A DNA stretch of 64,000 nt, taken from NCBI RefSeq assembly GCF_900106925.1, contig NZ_FNNZ01000007.1:157426-221425 (forward strand), in the 5' to 3' direction. The notes below the pieces were generated by a model. The model was not told the DNA's origin. It searched no databases and saw only the letters and a list, made by a program, of their open reading frames with translations. Both the position numbers and the translations under genes were made by a program. Each line of letters starts with the position of its first letter. The first letter of the stretch is position 1. Shown here piece by piece: positions 44,687 through 53,124 of this stretch. This stretch comes from Thiocapsa roseopersicina (GTDB lineage: Bacteria > Pseudomonadota > Gammaproteobacteria > Chromatiales > Chromatiaceae).

Positions 44687-45475
44687 ATGGGTAAGGTTTG
44701 GTTCGTCGGTGCCGGTCCGGGTGCGGCCGATCTGATCACGGTCCGCGGCAGTCGTCTGCTGGGCGATGCCGGGGCCGTCCTCTATGCCGGATCGCTCGTC
44801 TCCCGGGCCGCCCTGCAATGGGCGTCGCCCGGCTGCGACATCGCCGACTCCAAAGGCATGGATCTTGGCGAAATCACCGGCTGGCTGATGGATCGGGCGC
44901 AGCGCCACGAGACGGTCGTCCGTCTTCAGACCGGCGACCCGGCGCTCTACGGAGCACTGGCCGAGATGGCAGGTCCACTGGACCGCGCCGGGATCCCGGT
45001 CGGCATCGTGCCCGGCGTCTCCTCGGCGATGGCCTCGGCAGCGGCTGCGGGCGAGACACTGACCCTTCCGGAGATAACCCAAACCGTCATCCTCACCCGC
45101 ATCGAGGGACGCACGCCGATGCCCGAGCGCGAGTCGCTCGATGCGCTGGCACACCATCATTGCTCGCTCTGCATCTTTCTCTCGATCGCCCACATCGATG
45201 CGGTCATCGACGCCCTGCGTCGCGCGGGCTGGCCGAACTCCGCCCCCATGGTCGTCGTGGAGAAGGCGACCTGGCCGGGCGAGGAGCGCGTCCTGCGCGG
45301 AACCCTCTCCGACATCGCCGAGCAGTGCCGCGCGGCCGGGATCGACCGCCAGGCCATGATCCTCGCAAGCCCGGCTCTCGGTGCACGCGCGCGCACCGAC
45401 ATCGAGATGTCCCGACTCTACGCCCCCGAGTTCGGACACGGCTTCCGCCGTGCCGAACGGCCACCCGAGACCTGA
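44687..45475 (+). CDS. cobM: Precorrin-4 C11-methyltransferase
   Basis: An S-adenosylmethionine-dependent methylase of the corrin ring (CobM/CbiF). The 262 residues include VWFVGAGPGAADLITVRG, VLYAGSLVS, LQTGDPALYGALAEMAGPLD, GVSSAMASAAAAGETLTLPE and TRIEGRTPMPE, all characteristic of this step and distinct from other tetrapyrrole methylases. The start at 44687 is the first ATG before the glycine-rich motif. The DUF29 gene follows 10 bases later. Confidence 0.93.
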   Translation: MGKVWFVGAGPGAADLITVRGSRLLGDAGAVLYAGSLVSRAALQWASPGCDIADSKGMDLGEITGWLMDRAQRHETVVRLQTGDPALYGALAEMAGPLDRAGIPVGIVPGVSSAMASAAAAGETLTLPEITQTVILTRIEGRTPMPERESLDALAHHHCSLCIFLSIAHIDAVIDALRRAGWPNSAPMVVVEKATWPGEERVLRGTLSDIAEQCRAAGIDRQAMILASPALGARARTDIEMSRLYAPEFGHGFRRAERPPET

Positions 45476-45485
45476 GGCCACCGCG

Positions 45486-45932
45486 ATGAGCGCACTTTCC
45501 GATCTCTACAAGACCGATTTCCACGCCTGGACGCTGAAGGCTGCGGAATTGATCCGCCAGCATCGCTTCGACGAGGTGAACACGGACGACCTGGCGGAGG
45601 AGCTGGACAGCATGGGTAAGAAAGAGCGCAACGAGATCGCGAACCGCCTGGTCGTCCTGCTGGCCCACCTGTTGAAGTGGCAGTTTCAGCCGGCCTACCG
45701 AAGCACGAGCTGGCGTAGCAGCATCATCGAGCAGCGCAAGCAGATTCAGCGTCAGATCCAGTCAAGCCCCAGCGTGAAGCCTTACGTGCCGGAGGCCGTC
45801 GAGGATGCCTACCCCGACGCCGTGGACATCGCCGCGCGCGAGACCCTGTTGAGCCCAGAGCGCTTCCCCCAAACGTGCCCCTACGCGATCGATCGGATCC
45901 TCGATTTCGATTTCTACCCGAATGAACCATGA
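45486..45932 (+). CDS. DUF29 domain protein
   Basis: A 148-residue DUF29 protein: LYKTDFHAWTLKAAELIRQH, DDLAEELDSMGKKERNEIAN, LLAHLLKWQFQPAYRSTSWR and SPERFPQTCPYAIDRILDFD. The family is common in cyanobacteria and purple bacteria, and its function is unknown. The ATG at 45486 lies 10 bases after cobM on the same strand. Upstream codons in the same frame overlap cobM and are excluded. Confidence 0.82.
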   Translation: MSALSDLYKTDFHAWTLKAAELIRQHRFDEVNTDDLAEELDSMGKKERNEIANRLVVLLAHLLKWQFQPAYRSTSWRSSIIEQRKQIQRQIQSSPSVKPYVPEAVEDAYPDAVDIAARETLLSPERFPQTCPYAIDRILDFDFYPNEP

Positions 45933-45936
45933 CCCC

Positions 45937-45992
45937 AAAGGTTAAAGGTTAAAGGTTAAGAGCTGGAGGCAGGAGGCCGGAGGCTGGCGGCT
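45937..45992. repeat. Short tandem repeats (AAAGGTT x3, then GGAGGC-type)
   Basis: Three perfect copies of the 7-mer AAAGGTT (45937-45957) are followed by about four imperfect copies of an 8-base CTGGAGGC/CGGAGGC motif. They lie between DUF29 and the aceE promoter. The tract is short, unlike the TAAACCGCG units, and may be a slippage-prone microsatellite. Confidence 0.7.
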
Positions 45993-46055
45993 ATCCCCCG
46001 GCCCAGCCATACATTGACCCCCTAAATTCTCACCATTGCAAACCTGAAGCGCTGA

Positions 46056-46061
46056 TATAAT
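46056..46061 (+). promoter_or_regulatory. aceE: Consensus -10 box (TATAAT) of the aceE operon
   Basis: GCTGATATAATCCGC contains a perfect TATAAT, 47 bases before the aceE ATG. CCATTG ends 17 bases upstream and could be a weak -35; TTGCAA is present but too close. This is the best sigma-70-like promoter in the window and fits a highly expressed housekeeping operon. Confidence 0.6.
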
Positions 46062-46108
46062 CCGCGCTTTGCCCGTGCCGACCGCTTCGACCGCTTCCGG
46101 GAAACATC

Positions 46109-48763
46109 ATGACCAACAAGCCCGATATCGATCCCCAAGAGACACAGGAATGGCTCGATTCGCTCGAGGCCGTGCTCGAGAACGAAGGCGTCGAGCGCGC
46201 CCACTTTTTGCTCGAGCGTCTGATCGACAAGGCGCGCCGCTCGGGGGCTTATCTCCCGTTCACCGCCAACACCGCCTACGTGAACACCATTCCGGTTCAG
46301 CAGCAGGAGCGCTTCCCCGGCGATCGCGCGATGGAGCGACGTATCCGCTCCTTCGTGCGCTGGAACGCGATGGCGATGGTGGTGCAGGCCAACCGGCTCT
46401 CGACCGAGCTTGGGGGTCACATCTCGAGCTTCGCCTCCTCCGCGACCCTGGTCGACGTGGGCTACAACCACTTCTTCCGTGCGCGCGACAAGGATCACGG
46501 CGGCGATCTCATCTTCTTCCAGGGCCACGCGGCGCCCGGCATCTATGCCCGCGCGTTTCTGGAGGGACGCATCAGCGAGGAGCAGCTCTACAACTTCCGC
46601 CAGGAGGTCGACGGCAACGGACTGTCCTCCTATCCGCACCCTTGGTTGATGCCCAACTTCTGGCAGTTCCCGACCGTCTCGATGGGGTTGGGTCCGCTGA
46701 TGGCCATCTACCAGGCGCGCTTCATGCGCTATCTGAACGACCGCGGGCTGGTCAACACGAGCGAGCGCAAGGTCTGGGCCTTCTTGGGCGACGGCGAGAT
46801 GGACGAGCCCGAATCGCTGGGCGCCATCTCCTTGGCGGCACGCGAGCGTCTCGACAACCTGGTCTTCGTGGTCAACTGCAACCTGCAGCGTCTCGACGGT
46901 CCGGTGCGTGGCAACGGCAAGATCATCCAAGAGCTCGAAGCGGTCTTCCGCGGCGCCGGCTGGAACGTCGTCAAGGTGGTCTGGGGCAGCTACTGGGACC
47001 CCTTGTTCGCACGCGACAAGCAGGGCCTGCTGGTCAAGCGCATGGAGGAATGTGTCGACGGCGACTACCAGGCCTACAAGGCCAAGGGCGGCGCCTACAC
47101 CCGCGAGCACTTCTTCGGCAAGTATCCCGAGCTCAAGGAGATGGTCGCGAACATGACCGACGAGGACATATGGCGCCTGAACCGCGGCGGCCATGACCCG
47201 GCCAAGGTCTATGCCGCCTACGACTCGGCCATGCGCATGAACGGCAAGCCGACGGTGATCCTGGCCAAGACCGTGAAGGGTTACGGCATGGGCGTGGCCG
47301 GCGAGGGTATGAACATCACCCACTCGCAGAAGAAGATGGGCGAGACGCATCTGAAGGCCTTCCGCGACCGCTTCAATATCCCGATCTCGGACGACCAGAT
47401 CGGCGCCGCGCCCTTCTACAAGCCGCCGCAGGACAGCCCCGAGATGCAGTACATGCACGAGGTCCGCGAACGGCTCGGCGGCTTCTTGCCGCTGCGTCGC
47501 GACGATGCCGCGGTGCTGCCGATCCCCGAGCTGGATGCCTTCAAACCGCTCCTGGAAGGCAGCGGCGACAAGGAGATGTCGACCACCATGGCGATGGTGC
47601 GCATCCTCACCATCCTGGTGCGCGACAAGGAAATCGGCAAGTATTTGGTCCCCATCGTTCCGGACGAGGCACGCACCTTCGGCATGGAGGGCATGTTCCG
47701 CCAGCTCGGTATCTATTCCTCGATCGGCCAGCTCTACGAGCCGGTCGATGCCGATCAGGTGATGTACTACCGCGAGGACAAGAAGGGTCAGATCCTGCAG
47801 GAAGGCATCAACGAGGCGGGCGCCATGTCGTCCTGGATCGCGGCGGCCACCGCCTACGCGAACCACGGCCAGAGCATGATCCCCTTCTACATCTACTACT
47901 CGATGTTCGGGTTCCAGCGCATCGGCGATCTGGCCTGGGCCGCGGGCGACATGCAGGCCCGCGGCTTCCTGATCGGCGGCACCGCCGGACGCACGACACT
48001 CGCCGGCGAGGGACTGCAGCATCAGGACGGCCACAGCATGGTGGTCGCCGCGACCATCCCGAACTGTGTCGCCTACGACCCGGCCTACGCCTACGAGCTC
48101 GCCGTCATCATCCAGGACGGCTTGCGCCGGATGTATCGGGAGAAGGAAAACGTCTTCTACTACGTCACGGCGATGAACGAGAACTACGTTCAGCCCGGGT
48201 TGCCCGAGGGCGCCGAGGCCGGGATCCTCAAGGGCATGTATCCGGTCCAGCAAGGCGAGGAGCACACCCATCGCGTGCAGCTGCTCGGTGCCGGGACCAT
48301 CCTGCGCGAGGTCTTGGCCGCGGCCGAGCTGCTCGCCAAGGACTTCAATGTCGGCGCCGATGTCTGGAGCGTCACCAGCTTCAACGAGCTGCGGCGCGAA
48401 GGCATCGATGTGGAGCGCTGGAACATGCTCCACCCCGATCAGCCCCAACGCACCACCTATGTCGAGGAGCAGCTGGCCGGGACCCAAGGCCCGATCATCG
48501 CCGCTACCGACTATGTCCGGACCTACGCCGACCAGATCCGCCCCTACATTCCGCGACATTACCTGGTGCTGGGGACCGACGGCTTCGGGCGGAGCGATAT
48601 GCGCAGCCAGCTGCGGAAATTCTTCGAGGTCAATCGTTACTACATCGTCGTCGCCGCCCTGAAGGCATTGGCGGACGAAGGCGAGATCCCGACCGCGACG
48701 GTCTCCGAGGCGATTCGGAAATACCGCATCGACCCGGAAAAACCCAACCCGGTGACGATCTGA
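46109..48763 (+). CDS. aceE: Pyruvate dehydrogenase E1 component, homodimeric
   Basis: Thiamine-diphosphate enzyme that decarboxylates pyruvate and acetylates E2. The 884 residues are close to the E. coli protein in length and match throughout: FTANTAYVNTIPVQQQERFP, GHISSFASSATLVDVGYNHF, WAFLGDGEMDEPESLGAISL (thiamine/Mg site), VVNCNLQRLDGPVRGNGKII and AGRTTLAGEGLQHQDGHSMV. The gene is read from a TATAAT-containing promoter. Its stop is TGA, the first bases of a degenerate copy of the TAAACCGCG repeat end. aceF follows after the repeats. Confidence 0.97.
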   Translation: MTNKPDIDPQETQEWLDSLEAVLENEGVERAHFLLERLIDKARRSGAYLPFTANTAYVNTIPVQQQERFPGDRAMERRIRSFVRWNAMAMVVQANRLSTELGGHISSFASSATLVDVGYNHFFRARDKDHGGDLIFFQGHAAPGIYARAFLEGRISEEQLYNFRQEVDGNGLSSYPHPWLMPNFWQFPTVSMGLGPLMAIYQARFMRYLNDRGLVNTSERKVWAFLGDGEMDEPESLGAISLAARERLDNLVFVVNCNLQRLDGPVRGNGKIIQELEAVFRGAGWNVVKVVWGSYWDPLFARDKQGLLVKRMEECVDGDYQAYKAKGGAYTREHFFGKYPELKEMVANMTDEDIWRLNRGGHDPAKVYAAYDSAMRMNGKPTVILAKTVKGYGMGVAGEGMNITHSQKKMGETHLKAFRDRFNIPISDDQIGAAPFYKPPQDSPEMQYMHEVRERLGGFLPLRRDDAAVLPIPELDAFKPLLEGSGDKEMSTTMAMVRILTILVRDKEIGKYLVPIVPDEARTFGMEGMFRQLGIYSSIGQLYEPVDADQVMYYREDKKGQILQEGINEAGAMSSWIAAATAYANHGQSMIPFYIYYSMFGFQRIGDLAWAAGDMQARGFLIGGTAGRTTLAGEGLQHQDGHSMVVAATIPNCVAYDPAYAYELAVIIQDGLRRMYREKENVFYYVTAMNENYVQPGLPEGAEAGILKGMYPVQQGEEHTHRVQLLGAGTILREVLAAAELLAKDFNVGADVWSVTSFNELRREGIDVERWNMLHPDQPQRTTYVEEQLAGTQGPIIAATDYVRTYADQIRPYIPRHYLVLGTDGFGRSDMRSQLRKFFEVNRYYIVVAALKALADEGEIPTATVSEAIRKYRIDPEKPNPVTI

Positions 48764-48970
48764 ACCGCGCTAAACCGTGCTAAACCGCGTCCGTCATCCC
48801 ATGCGGTGATACGGCGGGTCGACCAACGACTAAGAACCAAAGAAGGGCTCGGTCGACGCGGTTTAGGATATTTATCTATCGATGACTGGACCGCGTCCGG
48901 GACGAGGCGCTCGGGTCGAACCGAGCGGCGCAACACAGGGATCTGGTGTGATCGCCCCGGACGCGGTTTA
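48761..48970 (+). repeat. Two TAAACCGCG units in tandem between aceE and aceF, with extra end copies
   Basis: Three consecutive 10-base ends (TGAACCGCGC, TAAACCGTGC, TAAACCGCGT) start the element. Complete units lie at 48781-48865 (85 bp) and 48887-48970 (84 bp, left end degraded to TGGACCGCG), separated by a 21-base spacer (GGATATTTATC...) less AT-rich than in the other pairs. The aceE stop codon lies in the first end copy, and the aceF Shine-Dalgarno GGGAGGA begins at the base after the last one. Such a structure could set the ratio of E1 to E2. Confidence 0.86.
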
Positions 48971-48983
48971 GGGAGGACAGAGC

Positions 48984-50690
48984 GTGGCAACCGTCGAAGA
49001 CATTCTGCTGCCGGACATCGGGGACTTCTCGGACGTCGAGGTGATCGAGATCCTCGTCGCCCCGGGCGACCGGATCGAAGCCGAGCAATCGATCCTCAGC
49101 CTGGAGAGCGACAAGGCGACCATCGAGATCCCCTCGCCGCTGGCGGGGGTGATCCTAGAGCTGAAGATCAAGATCGGCGATCGGGTCAGCCGGGGGGATC
49201 TCCTGATGACGCTGGAAACCGAGGGAATGCAGTCCGGGGAGGCGCAAACCGGAGAAGCGCCGGCCGTATCGGGCGCCGCCCGCGCGGCATCCGGTGCGGC
49301 GGTGCCAGCTGCCACAACGACTCAATCGCCGAAGGCACCACCTCCCCGTCCGGCGAGCGCCGGTCAGACCATCTCGGTGGTCCTGCCGGACATCGGCGAT
49401 TTCGCGGACATCCCGGTGGTCGAGGTGCTGATCGCGCCCGGCGATCGCATCGAGGTCGACCAGTCCCTTCTCACGCTCGAGAGCGAGAAGGCGACCATGG
49501 AGATCCCCTCGCCCAACGCAGGCATCGTCGAGGAGCTGGCCGTCAAGGTCGGGGACAACCTGAATCAGGGCGATCTGATCCTGACCCTGCGCACCGACAC
49601 AGAAGCCGACAGAGGCGAGCCGAGCGCAACCTCCGAGCCGATGGCTGCAAGCACGGCGGAGGAGCTCGAGGCACCGCCCGGGCCGGCCTCGATCGCTAAG
49701 CGCGCGCCCGGTGAGTCCGAGCGACGTCCGGCCCCGGTACTGCCGCGTCCCGAGGACATGGCGGCCATCGCGAAGGGCCGCAAGGCACATGCGAGCCCGG
49801 CGGTGCGACGCTTCGCCCGCGAGCTCGGCGTGGACCTGACCTTCGTCAAGGGGTCGGGGCCGAAAGGTCGCGTGCTCAAGGACGATGTGCAGGGCTTCGT
49901 CAAGCAGGCGCTCGCGCAGGGGGCCCCGACCGCGGCCGGAGCCGCCCTGCCCTTCGCTCTGCCTGCCGCGCCTGAGATCGATTTCGCCAAGTTCGGCCCG
50001 GTCGAGGTCGCCGAGCTATCGCGCATCAAGAAACTCAGCGGCCGGCATCTGCATCGGTGCTGGTTGTCCGTTCCGCACGTGACCCAATTCGACGAAGCGG
50101 ACATCACCTCGCTCGAGGCCTTCCGCAACGCGCAAAAGGCAACGGCCGCCGAGAAGGGCATCAAGCTGACCTTCGTGCCCTTCCTGCTCAAGGCTGTCGC
50201 AACCGCCCTGAGCCGGATGCCGATCCTCAAGGCATCGTTGACGGCGGACGGCGAGGGTCTGGTGCTCAAGCACTTCACCCATATCGGTGTGGCGGTCGAT
50301 ACGCCGCAGGGTCTGGTTGTCCCGGTTGTGCGCGACGTCGACAAAAAGGGCATCTATGCCCTGGCCGCCGAGCTGTCGGAGCTCGGCGAAAAGGCACGCA
50401 CGGGCAAGCTGCTGCCCGGCGACATGCAGGGCGGCTGCTTCACCATCTCCAGCCTCGGCGGCATCGGCGGAACCGCCTTCACGCCGATCGTCAACTCCCC
50501 GGAGGTCGCCATCCTCGGGGTGTCGCGCGCGGCGACCAAGCCGTTCTGGAACGGGCAGACCTTCGAGCCGCGCCTGATGCTGCCTCTGTCGCTGTCCTAC
50601 GATCACCGCGTGGTCGACGGGGCGGACGGGGCGCGCTTCACCAGCCTGCTCGGCGATCTGCTAGGCGATCTTCGACAAGTGCTGCTCTGA
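48984..50690 (+). CDS. aceF: Pyruvate dehydrogenase E2, dihydrolipoyl acetyltransferase
   Basis: The acetyl-transferring core of the pyruvate dehydrogenase complex, 568 residues, starting at GTG with GGGAGGA seven bases upstream. Two lipoyl domains (about 5-78 and 128-200) carry the modified lysines in LESDKATIEI and LESEKATMEI; E. coli has three, so this is a two-domain version. A peripheral-subunit-binding domain follows (SPAVRRFARELGVDL, GPKGRVLKDDV). The catalytic domain ends with SYDHRVVDGADGARF, which holds the active histidine and aspartate. Confidence 0.95.
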   Translation: MATVEDILLPDIGDFSDVEVIEILVAPGDRIEAEQSILSLESDKATIEIPSPLAGVILELKIKIGDRVSRGDLLMTLETEGMQSGEAQTGEAPAVSGAARAASGAAVPAATTTQSPKAPPPRPASAGQTISVVLPDIGDFADIPVVEVLIAPGDRIEVDQSLLTLESEKATMEIPSPNAGIVEELAVKVGDNLNQGDLILTLRTDTEADRGEPSATSEPMAASTAEELEAPPGPASIAKRAPGESERRPAPVLPRPEDMAAIAKGRKAHASPAVRRFARELGVDLTFVKGSGPKGRVLKDDVQGFVKQALAQGAPTAAGAALPFALPAAPEIDFAKFGPVEVAELSRIKKLSGRHLHRCWLSVPHVTQFDEADITSLEAFRNAQKATAAEKGIKLTFVPFLLKAVATALSRMPILKASLTADGEGLVLKHFTHIGVAVDTPQGLVVPVVRDVDKKGIYALAAELSELGEKARTGKLLPGDMQGGCFTISSLGGIGGTAFTPIVNSPEVAILGVSRAATKPFWNGQTFEPRLMLPLSLSYDHRVVDGADGARFTSLLGDLLGDLRQVLL

Positions 50691-50845
50691 TCGGCACGGG
50701 AGCGCGAGCCCGGCAGCCCGCGCTCCCGCACCCAATGCACTGAATAGGGCCGAGGGCTTCGCCTCGTGCCCTGCTTTCGTCTAGGATTGGGCGCTATCCT
50801 CCCATCATCGCGCGGCCACAGCGGCCCCAAGAGAAGAAGCACACC

Positions 50846-52576
50846 ATGAACGACACCAGTGGCGACACCATCGAGATCAGGGTCCCGGACATCGGCGATT
50901 TCAAAGATGTGGAGGTCATCGAGGTCTTGGTCTCCCCGGGCGACTCGGTGATCGAAGAGGCTTCGCTGATTACCCTCGAAAGCGACAAGGCCAGCATGGA
51001 GATCCCGGCTCCGCGTGCCGGGATCGTTCGGTCCGTCGAGGTCTCGGTCGGAGATCGGATCTCGGAGGGCACACGCATCCTGACGCTCGAGATCACGGAT
51101 ACGGGAGCCGAGCGCCCGTCGTCGGACTCGGAAACGCGGGGGGGCACTGCGGCGTCCGGCACCGCACAGGAGATCGTCACCCAGGTCGTGGTGCTCGGCG
51201 CCGGCCCCGGCGGCTACACAGCCGCCTTTCGCGCCGCCGACCTCGGCAAGAAGGTCGTCCTGATCGAGCGCTACGACACCCTCGGCGGCGTCTGCTTGAA
51301 CGTCGGCTGTATCCCCTCGAAGGCATTGCTGCACACCGCCGCCATCCTCGAAGAGGTCAAGACACTCGGCACCATGGGCGTAACCTTCGGCGAGCCGCAG
51401 ATCGATCTCGACAAGATGCGCGCCGGAAAAGAGCAGGTGGTCGCCAAGCTCACCGGCGGTCTCGCGGCCATGGCCAAACAACGCCGGGTCGAGGTGATCC
51501 AGGGCACCGGCCGGTTCGAGGCACCCAATCGGATCGCCGTGGCCCAACCCGGCGGTCCGGTGCGGATCCTGTTCGACCACTGCATCATCGCCTGCGGCTC
51601 GGCGCCCATGAAGATCCCGGGCTTCCCGCACGACGACCCGCGTGTCATGGACTCCACCGATGCGCTCGAGATCGCGGACATCCCCGCGCGTCTCCTGATC
51701 GTCGGCGGCGGCATCATCGGACTCGAGATGGCGAGCGTCTACAGCGCGCTCGGCTCGACAGTCGAGGTCGTCGAGATGAAGGATCAGTTGATGCCGGGGG
51801 CGGACATCGATCTGGTGCGCGCGCTCGAAAAGGTCATCAAAAAACGCTACAGCACCATCCGACTCGAGACCAAGGTCGCGCAGATGAGCGCGACGGCCGA
51901 AGGCATCAAGGTCGTCTTCGAGGGCAAAAAGCCGGGCGAGGAGGTCTACGACAAGGTGCTGGTCGCCATCGGCCGGCGCCCGAACGGCAAGCTCGTCAAC
52001 GCCGAGGCCGCCGGGGTGAAGGTCGATCAGCACGGATTCATCAAGGTCGATGCCCACATGCGCACCAACGTGCCGAACATCTTCGCCATCGGCGACGTGG
52101 TCGGCGGGCCGATGCTCGCACACAAGGCGACACACGAGGCCAAGGTCGCGGCCGAGGTCATCGCCGGGATGCCCGCACTCTTCGACCCCATGACCATCCC
52201 CTCGGTCGCCTACACCGACCCCGAGGTGGCCTGGATGGGCCTGACGGAGACCGACGCCAAGGCCAAGGGCATCGCCTACGAGAAGGGCGTCTTCCCCTGG
52301 GCGGCGAGCGGCCGCGCACTCGGCATCCATCGCGACGAGGGTCTGACCAAGCTACTCTTCGATCCCGAGACCAAACGCATCCTGGGTGCTGGGATCGTCG
52401 GCCCCAATGCCGGCGAGCTGATCGGCGAGACCGTTTTGGCGCTCGAGATGGGTGCGGACATGGAAGACATCGGTCTGACCATCCATCCGCATCCGACCCT
52501 GAACGAGACCATCGGGCTCGCCGCCGAGATGGCACACGGCTCGATCACGGACCTGCTGCCGCCGAAAAAGCGCTGA
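50846..52576 (+). CDS. lpdA: Dihydrolipoyl dehydrogenase (E3) with an N-terminal lipoyl domain
   Basis: Flavoenzyme that reoxidises the lipoyl groups of E2. The 576 residues exceed the usual 470 because a lipoyl domain (about 5-80, lysine in LESDKASMEI) precedes the E3 core. The core shows VVLGAGPGGYTAAFRAADLG, the redox disulfide in GGVCLNVGCIPSK, NAD-binding LIVGGGIIGLEMASVYSALG and the active-site IHPHPTLNE. The N-terminal lipoyl domain resembles those of the neighbouring aceF (VPDIGDF versus LPDIGDF), consistent with duplication within the operon. It is separated from aceF by 155 bases with no recognised promoter. Confidence 0.95.
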   Translation: MNDTSGDTIEIRVPDIGDFKDVEVIEVLVSPGDSVIEEASLITLESDKASMEIPAPRAGIVRSVEVSVGDRISEGTRILTLEITDTGAERPSSDSETRGGTAASGTAQEIVTQVVVLGAGPGGYTAAFRAADLGKKVVLIERYDTLGGVCLNVGCIPSKALLHTAAILEEVKTLGTMGVTFGEPQIDLDKMRAGKEQVVAKLTGGLAAMAKQRRVEVIQGTGRFEAPNRIAVAQPGGPVRILFDHCIIACGSAPMKIPGFPHDDPRVMDSTDALEIADIPARLLIVGGGIIGLEMASVYSALGSTVEVVEMKDQLMPGADIDLVRALEKVIKKRYSTIRLETKVAQMSATAEGIKVVFEGKKPGEEVYDKVLVAIGRRPNGKLVNAEAAGVKVDQHGFIKVDAHMRTNVPNIFAIGDVVGGPMLAHKATHEAKVAAEVIAGMPALFDPMTIPSVAYTDPEVAWMGLTETDAKAKGIAYEKGVFPWAASGRALGIHRDEGLTKLLFDPETKRILGAGIVGPNAGELIGETVLALEMGADMEDIGLTIHPHPTLNETIGLAAEMAHGSITDLLPPKKR

Positions 52577-52584
52577 TGCGGGAC

Positions 52585-52620
52585 GGCGTGTCGGGGCGAA
52601 TTTATTCGCCCCGACACGCC
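52585..52620 (+). terminator. Perfect 17-bp stem hairpin after lpdA
   Basis: GGCGTGTCGGGGCGAAT pairs without mismatch with ATTCGCCCCGACACGCC across a two-base TT loop, eight bases after the lpdA stop. It has no T tract, so it may act as a Rho-independent-like stop or as a 3'-end stabiliser for the pyruvate dehydrogenase message. Confidence 0.75.
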
Positions 52621-52645
52621 GGTCGATCCTTTCACGGAAATCACC

Positions 52646-52837
52646 TAAACCGCACCCAAACGCGGTATGGGATGTTTTGGATGGGATCGGCACCGGAAAA
52701 CTTGACGACCGCTGGGGCCGACTCGGCTTAAGATATTAAAAAATATATAATTTTAAACCGCGCCCCCACTAAGGGCCGAGGATGCAACAAACGTCGAACT
52801 CACTCGAAGATCAGCATCTCGCTCTGGACGCGGTTTA
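52646..52837 (+). repeat. Composite TAAACCGCG element: L unit, 23-bp AT-rich linker, R unit
   Basis: An 85-bp L unit (52646-52730, GCGGTATG near its left end) is joined by AT-rich DNA (52731-52753) to an 84-bp R unit (52754-52837). The L unit matches 39128-39212 and the R unit matches 39822-39905. The element fills the gap between the lpdA terminator and the Kunitz gene, whose stop codon is five bases from its end. Confidence 0.88.
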
Positions 52838-52842
52838 AACCC

Positions 52843-53124
52843 TCACCGCTTCGCCCCGCAGAAGTCCAAACAGTGCTGCAGGGTCGGGAACGGCACCCGA
52901 CCCGCGCAGCCGCCGTAGGTGAAAGCCTTGCAGCGATCGTCTCGGTAGTCGTAATAGAACCCGAGCTGATTGGAACGACAGGGGCCGGGGTCGGGTTTGA
53001 CGAGACAGCCGACGGGCAGCTCATCGCTGCCGCCTCCTGTAGGAGCGCCGCCACATCCCGCGAGGCCCGCCATGAGGATGACGAGCACCGGAACGCAAAG
53101 CCGGCATAGTCCCACAGCCCTCAT
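52843..53124 (-). CDS. Lipoprotein with a Kunitz/BPTI-type protease-inhibitor domain
   Basis: A 93-residue lipoprotein: a signal peptide ends in the lipobox LMAGLAGC (Cys24), then a Gly/Ser linker and a complete Kunitz domain. Cysteines at 40, 49, 65, 73, 85 and 89 give spacings of 8, 15, 7, 11 and 3, almost the BPTI pattern (the fourth gap is one shorter). The hallmark YGGC is present. Arg50 follows the second cysteine at the P1 position, predicting trypsin-like targets. The start at 53124 overlaps the stop of the cupin gene (ATGA). Kunitz domains are mainly an animal fold and uncommon in bacteria. A role in protecting the envelope from host or predator proteases is inferred. Confidence 0.85.
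   Translation of the reverse strand: MRAVGLCRLCVPVLVILMAGLAGCGGAPTGGGSDELPVGCLVKPDPGPCRSNQLGFYYDYRDDRCKAFTYGGCAGRVPFPTLQHCLDFCGAKR

Noticed and set aside
45937..45992. CRISPR-like tandem repeats
   Set aside because: The units are 7-8 bases, directly adjacent, without spacers, and no cas genes are near.
46022..48559. An 845-codon open frame opposite aceE
   Set aside because: The aceE frame matches its family end to end; the antisense frame is His/Leu/Asp-rich with no recognisable fold.
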